DNA of 12,948 nt. Source: an uncultured Cellvibrio sp. GTDB taxonomy: Bacteria; Pseudomonadota; Gammaproteobacteria; Pseudomonadales; Cellvibrionaceae. Where the stretch lies: contig CAMPIG010000088.1 of assembly GCA_946886255.1 (NCBI GenBank), forward strand, positions 1-12,948. Reading direction: 5' to 3'. The stretch's first letter is position 1; every line of letters starts with the position of its first letter. The position numbers were made by a program, and so were the translations under genes. Below, one piece after another: positions 1 through 6,097 of the stretch. The notes beneath the pieces were generated by a model. That model did no database searches and was not told the DNA's origin. It saw only the letters and a program-made list of their open reading frames with translations.

Positions 1-566
1 AAGAAGGCAAATTCCGCGAAGACCTGTACTTTCGTATCAACGTCGTACAACTTGAGCTACCCCCCCTCCGTGAACGCGGCAAGGACATCATCAATATTGC
101 TGAGTCCCTGTTACAACGTTACTGCACCCAGTTCGGCAAACCGTTACTGCGTCTGTCACCGGAAGCCATTCAGGCGATTACTACCTATACCTGGCCGGGT
201 AATGTGCGTGAACTGGAAAACGCCATGCAACGCGCCGTTATCTTGTGCGAGGATGAAAAAGAAATAGGTCATGAGCTGCTCTCTATTGACCTGGATCTGG
301 TGCGATTCGACGAAGAAGACGAACCCACCTTCGGCGAACATCGCGCGACAACCCGCACCGGCCGTGCACCGCATAAAGGACCGCAAGACCCGGCGGAAGA
401 TTTATCGCTCGAAGATTATTTCCAGCGCTTTGTGCTGGAACATCAGGACACCATGAGTGAGACAGAGCTGGCGCGCAAACTGGGGGTCAGCCGCAAGTGC
501 CTCTGGGAGCGGCGGCAGCGGCTCGGTATCCCGCGCAACAAATCCACTGTCCATATTTTGAAATAG
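1..566 (+). CDS. cbrB: Sigma-54-dependent response regulator, C-terminal part (CbrB-like), 5' truncated by window
   Basis: This is the last 187 codons of an NtrC-family activator, read in the frame starting at base 3 and ending at a TAG at 564-566. Visible are the end of the AAA+ sigma-54 interaction domain (FREDLYFRINV at fragment residues 4-14, LPPLRERG at 19-26, WPGNVRELEN at 64-73), an acidic-then-basic linker (about 95-133), and a Fis-type helix-turn-helix (about 136-177, with ELARKLGVSRKCLWERRQR). The receiver domain and Walker A/B motifs lie upstream of the window. Many NtrC-type regulators look alike here. The CbrB call rests on the next elements downstream: a sigma-54 promoter, a CbrB-type palindrome and an A-rich sRNA, then pcnB-folK-panB further on, which is the Pseudomonas cbrAB-crcZ-pcnB-folK-panB order. 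CbrB works with the sensor kinase CbrA in carbon/nitrogen balance and activates crcZ. It is a cytoplasmic DNA-binding protein. Confidence 0.82.
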   Translation, partial: EGKFREDLYFRINVVQLELPPLRERGKDIINIAESLLQRYCTQFGKPLLRLSPEAIQAITTYTWPGNVRELENAMQRAVILCEDEKEIGHELLSIDLDLVRFDEEDEPTFGEHRATTRTGRAPHKGPQDPAEDLSLEDYFQRFVLEHQDTMSETELARKLGVSRKCLWERRQRLGIPRNKSTVHILK

Positions 567-620
567 TCGCCCAACCAACCCTTCTCGTTCGTCTTCTTCC
601 CAGTCCGCACCTAATAACTT

Positions 621-650
621 ACCGGTCACTTCAGTGACCGGTTTGGCTTT
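621..650 (+). terminator. Intrinsic terminator after cbrB
   Basis: A perfect 10-bp inverted repeat, ACCGGTCACT (621-630) and AGTGACCGGT (633-642), folds with an effective TTCA tetraloop and is followed by the T-rich run TTTGGCTTTATTT. It lies 55 bases after the cbrB stop. It should separate cbrB transcription from the sRNA downstream. Confidence 0.85.
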
Positions 651-727
651 ATTTCAAGTCCCAGTCATTTCCGCCGGTGACACTAAAGTTGCAAATTATG
701 CCAACCGGCCGTGTTGCGCGACAGGTT

Positions 728-813
728 CGTTACCCCCGGTCACGGGTCTGTTACCGTCAGAATTTTGTTACCGGACAACGGAAACGTAACAACATTCCCT
801 TAAATCTGTAACC
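728..813 (+). promoter_or_regulatory. CbrB-type upstream activating sequence array
   Basis: Five GTTAC/GTAAC half-sites sit in 86 bases: CGTTAC at 728-733, TGTTAC at 749-754, TGTTAC at 766-771, GTAACA at 786-791 and GTAACC at 808-813. The third and fourth form a perfect palindrome, TGTTAC-N14-GTAACA (766-791). That agrees, from memory, with the element reported for CbrB at Pseudomonas crcZ promoters. The start-to-start distances (21, 17, 20, 22 bp) are close to two DNA helical turns, so several dimers could bind on one face. The array ends about 75 bp upstream of the sigma-54 -24 element, a normal distance for an enhancer-binding protein. Confidence 0.75.
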
Positions 814-855
814 TACGGAAATAACCAAACCGAATAAGCGACCCTTCGAAAAAGT

Positions 856-868
856 TAAGTTATTGAAA
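856..868 (-). promoter_or_regulatory. Possible IHF site between activator sites and sigma-54 promoter
   Basis: TAAGTTATTGAAA fits the reverse complement of the IHF consensus (YAA-N4-TTGATW) with one mismatch and lies in A/T-rich DNA. Its position between the activator array and the -24/-12 promoter is where IHF-assisted looping is common. One short degenerate match is weak evidence by itself. Confidence 0.35.
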
Positions 869-886
869 AACAAAGAAAAACCAACA

Positions 887-903
887 TTGGCACAAGACCT
901 GCT
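887..903 (+). promoter_or_regulatory. Sigma-54 (RpoN) -24/-12 promoter of the CrcZ-like sRNA
   Basis: TTGGCACAAGACCTGCT contains the invariant GG (889-890) and GC (901-902) separated by exactly 10 bases, as sigma-54 holoenzyme requires. The -24 box TTGGCAC is a perfect consensus and the -12 box CTGCT differs from TTGCW at one position. The predicted transcription start is about 914. With the CbrB-type sites upstream, this is a complete enhancer-dependent promoter aimed at a region with no protein gene. Confidence 0.85.
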
Positions 904-990
904 CTATACGCAGCCATAACAACAACAAACAATAAGAAAAAAAGCGACAAACTAATAACAACAATAAACAATAAAAAACTGAAAATTTTT

Positions 991-1048
991 AATAAAAACA
1001 ACAAATAATAAGAAACTGAAGCTAGATAATAAAAACAACAAATAATAA
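991..1048 (+). repeat. Tandem-type direct repeat inside the sRNA A-rich domain
   Basis: An identical 21-base A-rich segment, containing ACAACAAATAATAA, occurs at 991-1011 and 1028-1048, 37 bases apart. It is separated by a short G-containing spacer (GAAACTGAAGCTAGAT). Each copy provides consecutive AAnAAnAA Hfq-type sites. Low complexity could produce part of the similarity, but exact identity over 21 bases suggests a local duplication. Confidence 0.7.
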
Positions 1049-1239
1049 AAACAGAGATATTACTAATAACAACAAGACTAATTAGATAAAACCAGCGCTA
1101 GAAGACAAGAAATATAACAAGACACAATAAAGCGGAAATACTGACTAGGCACAGGATGGGATAGCAAGCGAAGTTGGAAATGGGCACGGAAGCACCCCAT
1201 TTGAATGCCACTGGCACCTTTGTCGTGCTGCCCTCCAAG

Positions 1240-1270
1240 CGGGAAATCGAAAGATTTCCCGTTTTGCTTT
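1240..1270 (+). terminator. Intrinsic terminator of the CrcZ-like sRNA
   Basis: A perfect 9-bp stem, CGGGAAATC (1240-1248) and GATTTCCCG (1253-1261), is closed by a GAAA tetraloop and followed by TTTTGCTTT. This gives the sRNA a discrete 3' end, and its U-rich tail is the type of end that Hfq's proximal face can bind. Confidence 0.9.
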
Positions 1271-1308
1271 ACTGAAGCCCCACATTCCCCCAACGCCCAA
1301 AACAAGCC

Positions 1309-1324
1309 CAGGTATTAATACCTG
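1309..1324. promoter_or_regulatory. Perfect 16-bp palindrome, candidate operator
   Basis: CAGGTATTAATACCTG is an exact palindrome lying between the sRNA terminator and the xdhC-like operon. Its size and symmetry fit a dimeric regulator site. No regulator gene is visible nearby, and I cannot assign a convincing sigma-70 promoter to the 1271-1505 interval, so the role is a guess. Confidence 0.4.
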
Positions 1325-1380
1325 CGCCTATGGCACCCATTCCATCAGATGGCATTAATTCAGGATTAAGATTTCCTCCT

Positions 1381-1404
1381 TTTCTTTTAAACAAATAAAA
1401 GAAA
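1381..1404. promoter_or_regulatory. A/T-rich inverted repeat upstream of the molybdenum-hydroxylase operon
   Basis: TTTCTTTTA (1381-1389) and TAAAAGAAA (1396-1404) form a perfect 9-bp inverted repeat around AACAAA. No U-tract follows on the + strand, so it does not look like a terminator. It could be an operator or an incidental A/T-rich structure about 100 bp before the first gene of the operon. Confidence 0.3.
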
Positions 1405-1505
1405 TGTAAACCCACTATCCCCTGCTCAAGCCCCATGCGAACGTAACCCCCTCTTCTGGAGCTATAACAACTTGATCAGGCTTAACCAGACGCAGGACAG
1501 TCCCC

Positions 1506-2570
1506 ATGCCCACCAGTTTCTACCATGCATTGAGCCACTGGTTTCCGCTGAAACACGAGCACCACTGGGTGCTGGGAGCGGTTATTCAGACCCGCGGCTC
1601 TGTTTATCGCAAGAGCGGCGCCTTGATGTTGCTATCCGATGCCGGTCATCAATTGGGACTACTAAGTGGTGGTTGTCTTGAGGGAGATTTGTTACTGCAA
1701 GCGCGCAAGGTTATTGCGTTGGGCAAAAGCCGACAGGTTACCTACGATGCTACCGATGAGGGTAGCCTGGCCTGGCGCCTTGGTATTGGCTGTGGCGGCG
1801 CGGCAGAAATCCTCCTCCACCCCTGCCATGCCGATAATCAGTTCCTCGCGCTGGATCAGGTCTTCGAACAGTTGCGTACACAACAGGCGTGCCAATATCA
1901 ATTGGCCGTTGATCATGATTCCGCCGTCGTTACCACCTGCCCCAAAGCTTTTCACCAACGTCAAGCCGGTAAGATCACCAACCGTAACAGCGGCGATCAT
2001 CTGGTTACCCTGATTAATCCATTACCGCATTTGTTGATTCTCGGCAGTGGCGTCGACATGGTTCCCCTATGCAATTTGGCGCTCGCGATGGGCTGGCGGG
2101 TGACACTGGCCGACCAACGTCTGTCGCAACAGCGCCGCGACAATTTTCCCTCTGGCGTTGAACTGTTACAGACGAGTGTTACCGACCTCGATACAGCCTT
2201 GCTGCAGCAAATTGACGGCGTGATCGTCGCTCACCACAACGTGGTACTGGACGCAGCGGCCCTGCAAGGGTTGCGTAACAGCGGCGCAAGCTACATTGGA
2301 CTGCTCGGACCTCCCCAACGCAAACGCGAGGTACTCGCAGCGGCAGGATTAAGTGAGCACCAACTTCCCGTACCGGTGGCCGGCCCCATGGGTTTGGCCT
2401 TGGGCGGCGACTTACCCGAAAGTATTGCACTCTCTGTGCTTGCCGAGTGCCACGCCGTTATCCACGGCAGTGACGCGACCGCTTTAAGCGAGGCTTATGC
2501 AATCGATCCGGCCCAGGAAAGCAGTGGGCCACGTCCGAACCTTGGCACTTTTAACGCAGCAGGTTATTGA
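1506..2570 (+). CDS. XdhC/CoxI-family molybdenum-hydroxylase maturation factor
   Basis: This 354-residue protein is of normal family length. XdhC-type proteins bind molybdenum cofactor, promote its sulfuration and insert it into xanthine-oxidase-family enzymes in the cytoplasm before any export. The N-terminal domain has the family signatures SGGCLEGD (54-61), with the conserved Cys57, and GIGCGGAAE (93-101). The C-terminal half is a Rossmann-like domain: LLILGSGVD (176-184), YIGLLGPPQRKRE (263-275), and GPMGLALGGDLPESIALSVLAE spread over 293-314, which is the usual closing motif. The ATG at 1506 is preceded by AGGA (1494-1497) at good spacing. It is the first gene of a four-gene operon, and its TGA overlaps the next start as TGATG. 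The protein is probably dedicated to the hydroxylase encoded two genes downstream. The family call is secure; the specific client is inferred from gene order. Confidence 0.9.
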   Translation: MPTSFYHALSHWFPLKHEHHWVLGAVIQTRGSVYRKSGALMLLSDAGHQLGLLSGGCLEGDLLLQARKVIALGKSRQVTYDATDEGSLAWRLGIGCGGAAEILLHPCHADNQFLALDQVFEQLRTQQACQYQLAVDHDSAVVTTCPKAFHQRQAGKITNRNSGDHLVTLINPLPHLLILGSGVDMVPLCNLALAMGWRVTLADQRLSQQRRDNFPSGVELLQTSVTDLDTALLQQIDGVIVAHHNVVLDAAALQGLRNSGASYIGLLGPPQRKREVLAAAGLSEHQLPVPVAGPMGLALGGDLPESIALSVLAECHAVIHGSDATALSEAYAIDPAQESSGPRPNLGTFNAAGY

Positions 2571-3148
2571 TGGGATTGGACGGTTTAATCCTGGCAGCGG
2601 GCAGCTCTTCTCGCTTCGGCAACTGCAAACTCCTGGCGGACTGGCAGGGAGCCCCGTTATTAGACCGGATTCTTGATGCCGCCAGCCGTTTGCCGCTGAA
2701 TCGGGTGGCGATGGTGACCGGCGCCTACCACCGGGATATCGCAGCCCACCTCAGCGACTCAGCAGTAGAATTATGTTATTGCGCGACCTGGCACACAGGG
2801 ATGGGCAGCTCCCTGGCCTATGGCGTTAGCCAGCTATCGCCCGAGAATGCCGTCCTGGTTCTGCTGGGCGACCAACCACTGATCGACAATGACGACTTAC
2901 AACAATTATTAACAACCTGGAAAGCCAACCCCCACAAAGTCACCTGCGCGGCCTTTGCCGGCACACGCGGGGTACCGGCCATCTTTCCCGCAACAGCCAA
3001 ACCCTGGCTGTTGCAGCTGAGCGGTGACCGGGGCGCCAAGGGCTTATTGAACGGTAATGATGTAACTGCCGTTCCTATGCCCAACGCGGCCTTTGATGTG
3101 GATACCCGATCCGATCTCCTTCACGTTAAAACAGGGATAACGCCATGA
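2570..3148 (+). CDS. MocA-like molybdenum cofactor cytidylyltransferase (NTP-transferase family)
   Basis: This 192-residue protein is a GT-A-type nucleotidyltransferase. Members of this group (MocA/MobA-like) convert Mo-molybdopterin to the dinucleotide form, usually the cytosine dinucleotide (MCD) used by bacterial hydroxylases of the xanthine oxidase family. Visible motifs are the nucleotide-binding [10 protein letters not shown] (8-17) with Lys20, GMGSSL (77-82), GDQP (100-103) carrying the metal-binding Asp, GDRGAK (152-157) and FDVDTRSDL (175-183). I chose the ATG at 2570, which overlaps the upstream TGA as TGATG. A TTG at 2567, just before it and in frame, is also possible. CTP specificity is inferred from the partnership with a hydroxylase operon and cannot be read directly. 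The 3' end overlaps the next ATG by four bases. Confidence 0.88.
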   Translation: MGLDGLILAAGSSSRFGNCKLLADWQGAPLLDRILDAASRLPLNRVAMVTGAYHRDIAAHLSDSAVELCYCATWHTGMGSSLAYGVSQLSPENAVLVLLGDQPLIDNDDLQQLLTTWKANPHKVTCAAFAGTRGVPAIFPATAKPWLLQLSGDRGAKGLLNGNDVTAVPMPNAAFDVDTRSDLLHVKTGITP

Positions 3149-3609
3149 TTTCACTCAAGATAAATGGTAAGCAGCAATCGCTGGACCTCGCGCCGGATAC
3201 GCCGTTGCTATGGGCGTTGCGCGATGAACTCAAACTGACCGGCACCAAGTTCGGCTGTGGTGTCGCCCAATGCGGTGCCTGCACCGTTCACTTTAACGGC
3301 ACAGCTGTGCGCTCCTGCAGCATTCCGTTATCAGCCGCCAGCGGTGCCGATGTGCGGACCATCGAAGGCCTGCAATCGTCCACCGCCCAGGTAGTACAAG
3401 CTGCCTGGCGCAAGCTCGACGTGGTGCAGTGCGGCTACTGCCAATCCGGGCAAATCATGTCCGCTGTAGCTCTCCTGGAGAATAATCCCAAGCCCAACGA
3501 TGACCAGATCGACAGCGCTATGCAGGGCAACCTCTGCCGTTGCGCTACCTATCAGCGTATCCGCACGGCGATCCATGAAGCGGCGGATGAATTAGGGAGG
3601 AAAGCCTGA
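3145..3609 (+). CDS. [2Fe-2S] small subunit of a two-subunit molybdenum hydroxylase (IorA type)
   Basis: This 154-residue protein matches the electron-transfer subunit of isoquinoline 1-oxidoreductase-like enzymes and aldehyde/xanthine dehydrogenases. It binds two [2Fe-2S] clusters. The plant-ferredoxin-type N-terminal domain has Cys38, Cys43, Cys46 and Cys58 ([12 protein letters not shown] and RSC). The helical C-terminal domain has Cys96, Cys99, Cys131 and Cys133 (QCGYC and LCRC). All eight ligands are present. There is no signal peptide, so the subunit would reach the periplasm, if it does, bound to the Tat-targeted large subunit. The start ATG overlaps the previous stop (ATGA) and the stop overlaps the next ATG (TGATG), pointing to tight translational coupling and matched stoichiometry. 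Confidence 0.93.
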   Translation: MISLKINGKQQSLDLAPDTPLLWALRDELKLTGTKFGCGVAQCGACTVHFNGTAVRSCSIPLSAASGADVRTIEGLQSSTAQVVQAAWRKLDVVQCGYCQSGQIMSAVALLENNPKPNDDQIDSAMQGNLCRCATYQRIRTAIHEAADELGRKA

Positions 3610-5810
3610 TGAACTTCCTACTACAGCGTGCGCAGCCCCAAAGTCTGCCATCCCCCGCCGATCAAACCATGAATCGGCGTTTTTTTCTGAAGTCTGTTAC
3701 CGCTGGCAGTGGCTTGATGCTCGGTTGTGGCACTTTTCCCGGCTCGACACTCAATGCTTCGGCCGCTGAGGCAACCGCGTCGAGCAATGAGCTGGTGTTT
3801 AACGCCTTCCTCAAAATCACTCCGGACAATCGCGTGACCGTGGTCGTCAAACACCTCGATATGGGCCAAGGCGTCAGTACCGGCCTGACCACCCTCGTGG
3901 CCGAAGAACTGGATGCGAGTTGGGAACAAATGGACTGGGAATCCGCGCCCGCCGATTCCAGCCGCTACAACAACCTTTTCTGGGGCTCTGCCCAAGGCAC
4001 CGGCGGCTCAACCGCGATCGCCAACTCCTGGGAACAGATGCGCAAGGCCGGCGCAGCTGCCCGCGCCATGCTGGTAGAGGCTGCGGCCAAACAATGGGAC
4101 GTGCCCGTAAAAGAGATAAAGATCAAAGACGGCACCATCTCCCACAGGAGCAACAGGGCTACCTTCGGTGAGCTGGCCGGTAAGGCCGCAGCGCTGCCGG
4201 TGCCCCAGTCTCCCACGCTGAAAGATCCCAAAGATTTCCGTCTGATCGGCACAACCCTCCCGCGCAAAGACAGCCCTGAGAAAACCGATGGTACTGCGGT
4301 GTACACCCAGGATATCCAACTGCCGGACATGCTGACGGCCGTAGTGCTTTACCCGCCGAAGTTGTTCGGCAAATTGAAGAAAGTGGATGCAAGCAAGGCC
4401 AAAGCCGTACCCGGCGTGGTAGATGTGGTGGAGATCCCGCGTGGCCTCGCGGTTGTGGCAGAAGGTTTCTGGCCTGCACAGAAAGCACGTAAACTGCTGG
4501 AAGCCGAGTGGGATCTGTCAGCCTGTGAAACCCGCAGCAGCGATGAGCTGTTTACGCTTTTTACCGAGACGGCGCGTAAACCCGGCGTGTCGGTAAAAGC
4601 CGAAGGTGACGCCACCGCTGCCTTAGCCAAGGCCGAGAATGTCATTGAGACTGAATACCACCTGCCCTATCTGGCCCACACACCCATCGAACCCCTGAAC
4701 TGTGTGGTTAAGATCGACAAAACGGCCTGTGAACTCTGGTACGCCTGCCAGATGCAGACCAACGATCAACACGAAGTCGCCAAGGCCACCGGCCTTAAAC
4801 CCGAGCAAGTAAGGATTCACACTCTTTACGCCGGCGGCAGCTTCGGCCGGCGCGCGGCACCTAACGACTATGTGATGGACGCCGTGGCCATCGCCAAACA
4901 GGTTCCCGGGCGCCCAGTGAAGATGGTTTGGGCACGCGAAGATGACATTCACAACGGCAAATTCCGCCCCATGGCCGTCCATCGCGTGCGCGGTGCCGTG
5001 TCGCCGGAAGGCAAGTTGATGGCGTGGGAGCATCACGCTGTTGCCCAACCGATCCTGCGGGGCTCGCCTTTTGAGGCATTTATCCAGGGGCCGATAGACG
5101 GCACCTTGATCGAAGGCATTGTCGATATGCCCTACGCTATCCCCAACCTGTCCATACAGGCTACAGAAATGAAAGCCGCCATCTCTACGTTGTGGTGGCG
5201 TTCCGTTGGTCATTCCGGCCATGCGTTTATCGTGGAGGGCTTTATTGACCAGTTAGCTAAAGCAGCGGGCAAGGATCCCTTGACGTTTCGCCGGGAGATG
5301 CTGAAAGAGCATCCTCGTTTTCTCGGCGCACTTAATCTGGCGGCACAGCAAGCTGGCTGGGATAAGCCCTTGCCCAAGGGACGCGGACGCGGTATTGCCG
5401 TGCACAAGGCCATGGGTTCATGGTGCGCCCAGGTGGCGGAAGTTACGGTTGCTGATGATGGCAGTTACCGTGTGGATCGGGTGGTCTGCGCCATTGACTG
5501 CGGTATTGCGGTGAACCCTGATGTGATCCGCGCACAAATGGAAGGTAGTATCGGTTTCGGTTTAAGTGCGGCCGTAGCCGAGGAAATTACCTTGGACAAG
5601 GGCAAGATTGTGCAGACCAATTTCCACAACTACCCACTGATGCGGATTCCGCAAATGCCCAGGGTAGAGGTGCATATCGTGCCCTCGGCAGAACCGCCCT
5701 CAGGTGTGGGTGAACCGGGAGTGCCACCGGTTGCGGGAGCCTTGGCCAATGCCTTGTATGCCGCAACAGGTAAGCCGATCACGCGTTTGCCGATTGGTGC
5801 GCGGGTTTAG
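3609..5810 (+). CDS. Molybdopterin-binding large subunit of isoquinoline 1-oxidoreductase-type hydroxylase, Tat-exported
   Basis: This 733-residue catalytic subunit belongs to the xanthine oxidase superfamily, IorB branch. The N-terminus carries a twin-arginine signal, NRRFFLKS (22-29), followed by a hydrophobic stretch to Cys40 and an Ala-rich segment, so export to the periplasm or outer face of the membrane is likely. Cofactor and active-site motifs seen are GQG (86-88), GGSTA (132-136), GGSFGRR (409-415), WRSVGHS (530-536) and GVGEPGVPP (699-707), whose Glu702 is the expected catalytic base. The start at 3609 has a strong GGGAGG ribosome site. An internal ATG (residue 21) would give a tighter Tat leader and cannot be excluded. 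No FAD subunit (CoxM type) is present, so electrons probably pass via the FeS subunit to a cytochrome or other acceptor encoded elsewhere. The substrate is unknown; family members oxidise N-heterocycles or aldehydes. Confidence 0.92.
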   Translation: MNFLLQRAQPQSLPSPADQTMNRRFFLKSVTAGSGLMLGCGTFPGSTLNASAAEATASSNELVFNAFLKITPDNRVTVVVKHLDMGQGVSTGLTTLVAEELDASWEQMDWESAPADSSRYNNLFWGSAQGTGGSTAIANSWEQMRKAGAAARAMLVEAAAKQWDVPVKEIKIKDGTISHRSNRATFGELAGKAAALPVPQSPTLKDPKDFRLIGTTLPRKDSPEKTDGTAVYTQDIQLPDMLTAVVLYPPKLFGKLKKVDASKAKAVPGVVDVVEIPRGLAVVAEGFWPAQKARKLLEAEWDLSACETRSSDELFTLFTETARKPGVSVKAEGDATAALAKAENVIETEYHLPYLAHTPIEPLNCVVKIDKTACELWYACQMQTNDQHEVAKATGLKPEQVRIHTLYAGGSFGRRAAPNDYVMDAVAIAKQVPGRPVKMVWAREDDIHNGKFRPMAVHRVRGAVSPEGKLMAWEHHAVAQPILRGSPFEAFIQGPIDGTLIEGIVDMPYAIPNLSIQATEMKAAISTLWWRSVGHSGHAFIVEGFIDQLAKAAGKDPLTFRREMLKEHPRFLGALNLAAQQAGWDKPLPKGRGRGIAVHKAMGSWCAQVAEVTVADDGSYRVDRVVCAIDCGIAVNPDVIRAQMEGSIGFGLSAAVAEEITLDKGKIVQTNFHNYPLMRIPQMPRVEVHIVPSAEPPSGVGEPGVPPVAGALANALYAATGKPITRLPIGARV

Positions 5811-5820
5811 CCAGTGTTGA

Positions 5821-5895
5821 TGTCGGATTACGCTGCGCTAATTCGACCTACGGGGATGCGCTCTGTAGGTCGAATTAGCGCAGCGTAATCCGACA
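5821..5895. repeat. Perfect 31-bp inverted repeat (REP-like intergenic element), likely operon terminator
   Basis: Arms 5821-5851 and 5865-5895 are exact reverse complements over 31 bases, separated by a 13-base loop. They begin and end with TGTCGGATTACG / CGTAATCCGACA, and the inner edges read GACCTAC / GTAGGTC. It starts 10 bases after the large-subunit stop and would form a very stable hairpin in RNA. A related element with the same outer and inner sequences but a different middle lies at 9680-9811, so this is a dispersed family rather than a one-off terminator. No open reading frame lies inside. Confidence 0.9.
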
Positions 5896-5947
5896 ACAAC
5901 AGGTGAATTTAACCACCGTCATCCGCCGCCAACCTCGCACCCTCAAT

Positions 5948-5976
5948 TTCCCCGTTTCCCGCGCCCGTGCTAAACT
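5948..5976 (+). promoter_or_regulatory. Possible sigma-70 promoter for the pcnB operon
   Basis: TGCTAAACT (5968-5976) is an extended -10 element, with a weak -35 (TTCCCC, 5948-5953) at 17-bp spacing. It lies between the inverted repeat and the preferred pcnB start, and would give a leader of about 115 nt. The -35 match is poor, so confidence is low. Confidence 0.3.
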
Positions 5977-6097
5977 CCCGCGCATCTATAAGCAAGGGCG
6001 CTGGATCAACCATCCTCGTGAAGGCTATCCCCTAAAGGAAATGTCCCTACGACACTTCAAGCCAGCACCCACGAATTCACTTCATGTAGCTGTGCCT

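Larger units (their letters stand above)
914..1270 (+). ncRNA. crcZ: CrcZ-like A-rich small RNA (Hfq/Crc-sequestering decoy)
   Basis: This predicted RNA is about 357 nt and runs from the sigma-54 start (about 914) to the terminator ending near 1270. No credible ORF lies within it. The 5' half is extremely A-rich and poor in G, with five clusters of AAnAAnAA-type tracts: 918-938, 954-978, 991-1015, 1028-1052 and 1065-1076. These are the kind of site that binds the distal face of Hfq and recruits Crc. The 3' half is ordinary in composition and contains a 7-bp hairpin (AAATGGG 1178-1184 with CCCATTT 1196-1202) and the terminator stem. In Pseudomonas, CrcZ sits directly after cbrB, is activated by CbrB with sigma-54, is about 350-400 nt long and titrates Hfq/Crc off catabolic mRNAs when preferred carbon sources run out. 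Location, promoter, length and motif content all match that role. The RNA itself and its partners are inferred, and the exact 5' end is an estimate. Confidence 0.82.

Noticed and set aside
680..705. TTGGCATAATTTGC on the - strand considered as a second sigma-54 promoter
   Set aside because: GG and GC are separated by 8 bases, not 10, so the spacing is wrong for sigma-54.
910..1080. A-rich repeated tract considered as a replication-origin unwinding region or a CRISPR array
   Set aside because: No DnaA-type boxes (TTATCCACA) were seen nearby, the repeats are low-complexity without uniform spacers, and the promoter and terminator flank it as an RNA gene.
1078..1305. 75-codon open frame on the - strand overlapping the sRNA
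   Set aside because: It crosses the sRNA terminator and the A-rich domain and has no protein-like composition or start signal.
1271..1505. Search for a sigma-70 promoter of the xdhC-like operon
   Set aside because: Several A/T-rich hexamers exist but none forms a convincing -35/-10 pair, so no promoter is called.
4623..5222. 199-codon open frame on the - strand inside the molybdopterin large subunit gene
   Set aside because: It lies wholly antisense to a gene with clear catalytic motifs, has no domain-like sequence, and is explained by GC-biased codon structure.
5821..5895. Inverted repeat considered as the end of an insertion sequence
   Set aside because: Only 13 bases lie between the arms, no transposase is present, and no target-site duplication is evident.
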